DNA of 35,017 nt, from NCBI GenBank assembly GCA_014376585.1, contig JACMRG010000148.1:1-35017 (forward strand). The letters are read 5' to 3'. The position numbers and the translations under genes were made by a program. Of the stretch, positions 32,126-35,017 are shown piece by piece; position 1 is the stretch's first letter, and each line of letters starts with the position of its first letter. Source of the stretch: Opitutaceae bacterium. GTDB taxonomy: Bacteria; Verrucomicrobiota; Verrucomicrobiia; Opitutales; Opitutaceae. Under the pieces are notes generated by a model that saw only the letters and a list, made by a program, of their open reading frames with translations, was not told where the DNA came from and ran no database searches.

Positions 32126-33244
32126 TCAGGGACGCGCTTTCGCGAGCAACGTTTCCAGGCGCGCGGCGAGGGCGGGGCCGCGGAGGTCTTTGCCGACGAT
32201 CTTGCCGGAGGGATCGAGCAGGAAACTGGCGGGCAGAGCGGTGACGTTGTAGGCGCCGGCCAGCGGGGATTTCCAGCCGGTCAGGTCCGAGATGTGGCGC
32301 CACGCTGCACCGTCTTTGGCGATGGCGGCTTTCCAGGCCGGACCGTTCTGATCGACGGAGACGGCGAGGATTTCGAAGCCGGCGGCGTGGTGTTTTTGGT
32401 AGAGCCCGGCGTAATTGCGATTCTCGACGCGGCAGGGCCCGCACCACGAGGCCCAGAAATCGACGAGCACGAATTTGCCGCGGATGTCGGCGAGCGCGAA
32501 GGGCGCGCCATCGGAAGTCTGGCCGGCGAGGGCGGGTGCGGTCGCGCCCAAGGCGGTGGCGCGGAAGCGGGCGATCCGGGCGGTCATGAGCCGGGCGATC
32601 TCGGCGTCGGGGTGGAGGCGCGCGTAGTCGCTTACGACGGCGGCGAGTTCTTCGAGGCGATAGTCGCCGTCCCAGCGGAGCGAGGCGGCGTAGAGGGCGG
32701 CGGACGCGGGGAGTTGGGCGAGCGTGAAGTCGTTCAACTCGCGGCGGTGTTCGGTGTAGCCGACGACCTCCTGTTCGGTGAGGCGGGTGATTTCGGCTTC
32801 GTCGTCGCGGCCGCGTGCGGCGGCGACAGACTGGCGGGCGGGGGTGACTTTGCGGGCGAGGGAATCGGCGCGGAAGGCTTCGTAGGCGAGGTAGAGTTTT
32901 TGGTCGGGTGCGTCGGCGATGCGGAGGGTTTCGCCCTCGGCGGTGACGGAGAGAGACTGGCTGTCGGCGGCGACGAACGAGGCGCGCGCGTCGCCAATCT
33001 CGACGTTAAAAAGGCCGGGGCCCGAATCGACGCGGAGGCGGAAGCGCCCGTTGGAGATTTCCGCATTCGCGACCGGAATAAAGCTGCGGGCTTCCAAGGA
33101 TTCGCGGAGGACGACAACCGAGTTTGCCGCGAAGCCCGCGGGCAGTTCACCGGAAATTTCAAACGCGGCCCGGAGTGGCGCGAGGGCGGCAAAGAGCAGG
33201 GCGAGGCCGACCGGGCGGGAGGCGAAGGTGGCGGCGTGGGACAT
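32126..33244 (-). CDS. TlpA-like thioredoxin-fold protein with signal peptide and N-terminal DUF4369-like domain
   Basis: A 372-residue exported protein. The signal peptide (MSHAATFASRPVGLALLFAALAP region) precedes an N-terminal beta domain (FEISGELPAGFAANSVVVLR, DQKLYLAYEAFRADSLARK), like that of AhpC/TSA-TlpA fusion proteins. A charged helical middle follows. The C-terminal thioredoxin domain carries DFWASWCGPCRVENR and a cis-proline segment VTALPASFLLDPSGKIVGKD. It probably reduces or isomerises periplasmic disulfides. ATG 33244 was chosen because it places the signal at the N-terminus. It is divergent from the amidase by 71 bp. Confidence 0.86.
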   Translation of the reverse strand: MSHAATFASRPVGLALLFAALAPLRAAFEISGELPAGFAANSVVVLRESLEARSFIPVANAEISNGRFRLRVDSGPGLFNVEIGDARASFVAADSQSLSVTAEGETLRIADAPDQKLYLAYEAFRADSLARKVTPARQSVAAARGRDDEAEITRLTEQEVVGYTEHRRELNDFTLAQLPASAALYAASLRWDGDYRLEELAAVVSDYARLHPDAEIARLMTARIARFRATALGATAPALAGQTSDGAPFALADIRGKFVLVDFWASWCGPCRVENRNYAGLYQKHHAAGFEILAVSVDQNGPAWKAAIAKDGAAWRHISDLTGWKSPLAGAYNVTALPASFLLDPSGKIVGKDLRGPALAARLETLLAKARP

Positions 33245-33315
33245 GCACGCAGGGAACCGCGACGCGGGCGTTTGACAAGGGCGGGGTGGCATATCGACGC
33301 TCGCAACCACCCCTC

Positions 33316-35017
33316 ATGCCCACCGTGCCCTTCCTTCGTCTCCGCTCAATTTGGCTGTGCTCGCTCATGGCCTTGGCGCCAGCGGGGGTGATCGCCACGA
33401 CCGGGGAATTGCGCGAGCGCGCCGCCGGGGCGGTGCGGAAGGCGCTCGGGCAGGCGACGCCAGGTTCCACGGAGAGCGGGATAAGTCTGCTCGACGCGGC
33501 GCTGAAAGGGAATCGACTCACGCTTAATTTTAGCCGCGAGGTGCATGAGCTGGGTCTGGGCAGCCGTGGGTTCGAGGCGTTCGCGCACGGGGTGGACGAA
33601 GCCGCGAGCGAGGTGCTGCGGGACCAGCTCACGACCATCGAGTTTGATCTGCGGATCGATGGGGTGCCGCTGCCGCAATTGTTCGAAAAGCTGGAGCACG
33701 GCGACGCGCCGACGGTGGCGCGCGCCGCACGTCCGCTGATGGAGGCGGGGCCGACAACTCAGGGGATCGTCGGCCGACGGATCGCGGTCAGTCCGGGACA
33801 CGGTTACTATTTAAATGGGACGAACTGGGGACTGCAGCGGCCGGTTTTGCAGGGGATCGTCGAGGATTTCGTGAACCACGATATCGTGACGCATTTGAAC
33901 TCACTGCTGATGGCCGCGGGAGCGGACGTGCGGTCGACGCGGAATCTTGATCGCGGTGCCGGCGACGGCGAGTCGGGTTTTGCGAAGTGGCAGGAAGCGG
34001 CGCGCTACCACGTGAAGGCGCTCGGCGCCGACGCCTCGGTATGGAACGAGGCGGGCTTCACGCACCTGGAGCAGGACATCCGCTGCCGGCCGCGCTACGC
34101 CAACGCGGTCGAGGCCGAATTGCTGGTGAGCATCCACAACAACGGCGGTGGCGGCACGGGCACCGAGACGCTCTACGACACCGGCAACGCCGCGGCGGCC
34201 GAGAGCAAGCGGCTCGCGGACATCCTTCATGCGAAGATCATGGCGGCAATCCGCCGCGACTATAATCCCAACTGGCGCGACCGGCTCGTGAAGGGTTTTA
34301 ACGGCAGCTACGGAGAGAACAGGCTAGCGACGCGACCGGCGGTCATCATCGAGATCGCGTTCATGGGCACGCCGACGCCGGACAACGCGGCTTTGCAGGA
34401 CGACCGCTTCAAGCAACTCGTCGCGGCGGCGGTGCGCGATGGGATTGCGGAGTATCTCGGCGGACCCTTGCCGTTCGCGGCCGCAGGTTTGCTGGCGGCG
34501 GGCGAGACCGCGGCGGTGGCGCTCGCGTGGACGGACGCCGCTTCGAACGAGACCGGATTCCGGATCGAGCGCAAAGTGGGCTCGACGGGCGCGTGGACCC
34601 TGTTGGCAACGGTGGGCGCGAATGTCGTGAGCTACCGCGATACGACGGCGACGGCGGGGACAAGTCATGTTTACCGCGTGCAGGCGTTCAACGCGACGGG
34701 CGCGGCCGAGCTGTATTCGAACGAAGCGACGGCGACGACGACCGCGGCGCCGCCGGCGCTCATCCTTGCGAGCGTCACGCCGTCTTCGACGCTGGTGCGC
34801 GATTGGGACGAGGCGGTGGAGTTTGCCCTGACGGTGACTGACGTGGCGGGGCGGCCGGTGGGTGGAGCGGCGGTGACGGTGCGCGACGCGCTCAGAAATA
34901 CGAATGCGACGGTGGAGACGGATGCGGCAGGGCAACTCACGTTTCGCAGCACCGTGCCGAGCGGGCAGGCGAATGGCAGCTACGCGTATAATTTTCAGGC
35001 GGCGCTGGCGGGCTACA
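33316..35017 (+). CDS. N-acetylmuramoyl-L-alanine amidase with Ig-like repeats, 3' truncated by window edge
   Basis: At least 567 codons are open from ATG 33316 to the window end. The signal peptide is RLRSIWLCSLMALAPAGVIA. An N-terminal domain of no clear family precedes the Amidase_3 domain, which hydrolyses the bond between MurNAc and L-Ala in peptidoglycan. Zinc ligands and catalytic residues can be placed: H162 (VSPGHGYY), E183 (QGIVEDFVNHD), H274 (LLVSIHNNGG) and E346 (VIIEIAFMG). From about residue 400 a fibronectin-type-III-like repeat (TDAASNETGFRIERKVGSTG, VYRVQAFNATGAAE) is followed by the start of a second Ig-like domain (LTVTDVAGRPVGGAAVTVRD). Such proteins cleave the septal or sidewall wall. 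The C-terminal part is unseen. Confidence 0.88.
   Translation, partial: MPTVPFLRLRSIWLCSLMALAPAGVIATTGELRERAAGAVRKALGQATPGSTESGISLLDAALKGNRLTLNFSREVHELGLGSRGFEAFAHGVDEAASEVLRDQLTTIEFDLRIDGVPLPQLFEKLEHGDAPTVARAARPLMEAGPTTQGIVGRRIAVSPGHGYYLNGTNWGLQRPVLQGIVEDFVNHDIVTHLNSLLMAAGADVRSTRNLDRGAGDGESGFAKWQEAARYHVKALGADASVWNEAGFTHLEQDIRCRPRYANAVEAELLVSIHNNGGGGTGTETLYDTGNAAAAESKRLADILHAKIMAAIRRDYNPNWRDRLVKGFNGSYGENRLATRPAVIIEIAFMGTPTPDNAALQDDRFKQLVAAAVRDGIAEYLGGPLPFAAAGLLAAGETAAVALAWTDAASNETGFRIERKVGSTGAWTLLATVGANVVSYRDTTATAGTSHVYRVQAFNATGAAELYSNEATATTTAAPPALILASVTPSSTLVRDWDEAVEFALTVTDVAGRPVGGAAVTVRDALRNTNATVETDAAGQLTFRSTVPSGQANGSYAYNFQAALAGY

Noticed and set aside
31772-33391. 539-codon open frame on the plus strand opposite the response regulator and the TlpA-like gene
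   Set aside because: It is antisense to well-supported proteins (receiver domain, CGPC thioredoxin), is extremely rich in Gly, Ala, Glu and Asp, and has no recognisable domain. Typical shadow of GC-rich genes.

Overview
The window reads as a chromosomal segment of a high-GC Gram-negative bacterium. My best placement is Verrucomicrobiota, near Opitutaceae. This rests on gene content (an EIIA-like/pyruvate-kinase-C-like/diadenylate cyclase fusion, a MoxR-DUF58-transglutaminase cluster, mreBCD-mrdA, tolB, a Mn-type superoxide dismutase), on frequent GTG/TTG starts and on weak or absent Shine-Dalgarno sites. The placement is an inference, since no rRNA gene is present. I saw no tRNA, rRNA, CRISPR array or prophage.

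Layout. 1-5454 (+): the tail of a beta-hydroxyacid dehydrogenase, then moxR, a DUF58 gene and a TgpA-like transglutaminase. 5441-10421 (-): the cell-shape cluster mreB, mreC, mreD and mrdA (PBP2), with a REP-associated tyrosine transposase (RAYT) and two REP-like hairpins lying between mreB and mreC. 10893-18198: housekeeping genes on both strands (a secreted GspC/PilP-like protein, nuoA, a diadenylate cyclase fusion, rpmG, mrp, tolB, sod, tadA, infA), with three clear intrinsic terminators. 18345-23611: a Xer recombinase, a frameshifted membrane/TPR gene, small hypotheticals, DUF1697 and a PAS histidine kinase gene broken at a 7-bp tandem repeat. 23796-28602 (+): rapA, a class A beta-lactamase-fold hydrolase and a ParB-like protein. 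28625-31537 (-): an ArsR - SRPBCC x3 - GyrI-like - DoxX-like operon in which every gene has at least one frameshift or nonsense codon, although an ArsR-type operator is still present. 31640-33244 (-): a single-domain response regulator and a TlpA-like thioredoxin. 33316 to the end (+): a secreted Amidase_3 cell-wall hydrolase with Ig-like repeats, cut by the window edge.

Most noteworthy: (1) the wholesale decay of one operon, seven lesions in 2.9 kb, against two in the remaining 32 kb; (2) two heptameric repeat arrays, one an inverted pair over the start of the DUF58 gene and the other inside a kinase gene, where copy number sets the reading frame; (3) the RAYT/REP module inside mreBCD, with the RAYT stop codon inside a REP hairpin; (4) a diadenylate cyclase fusion whose RHR motif reads RHA.
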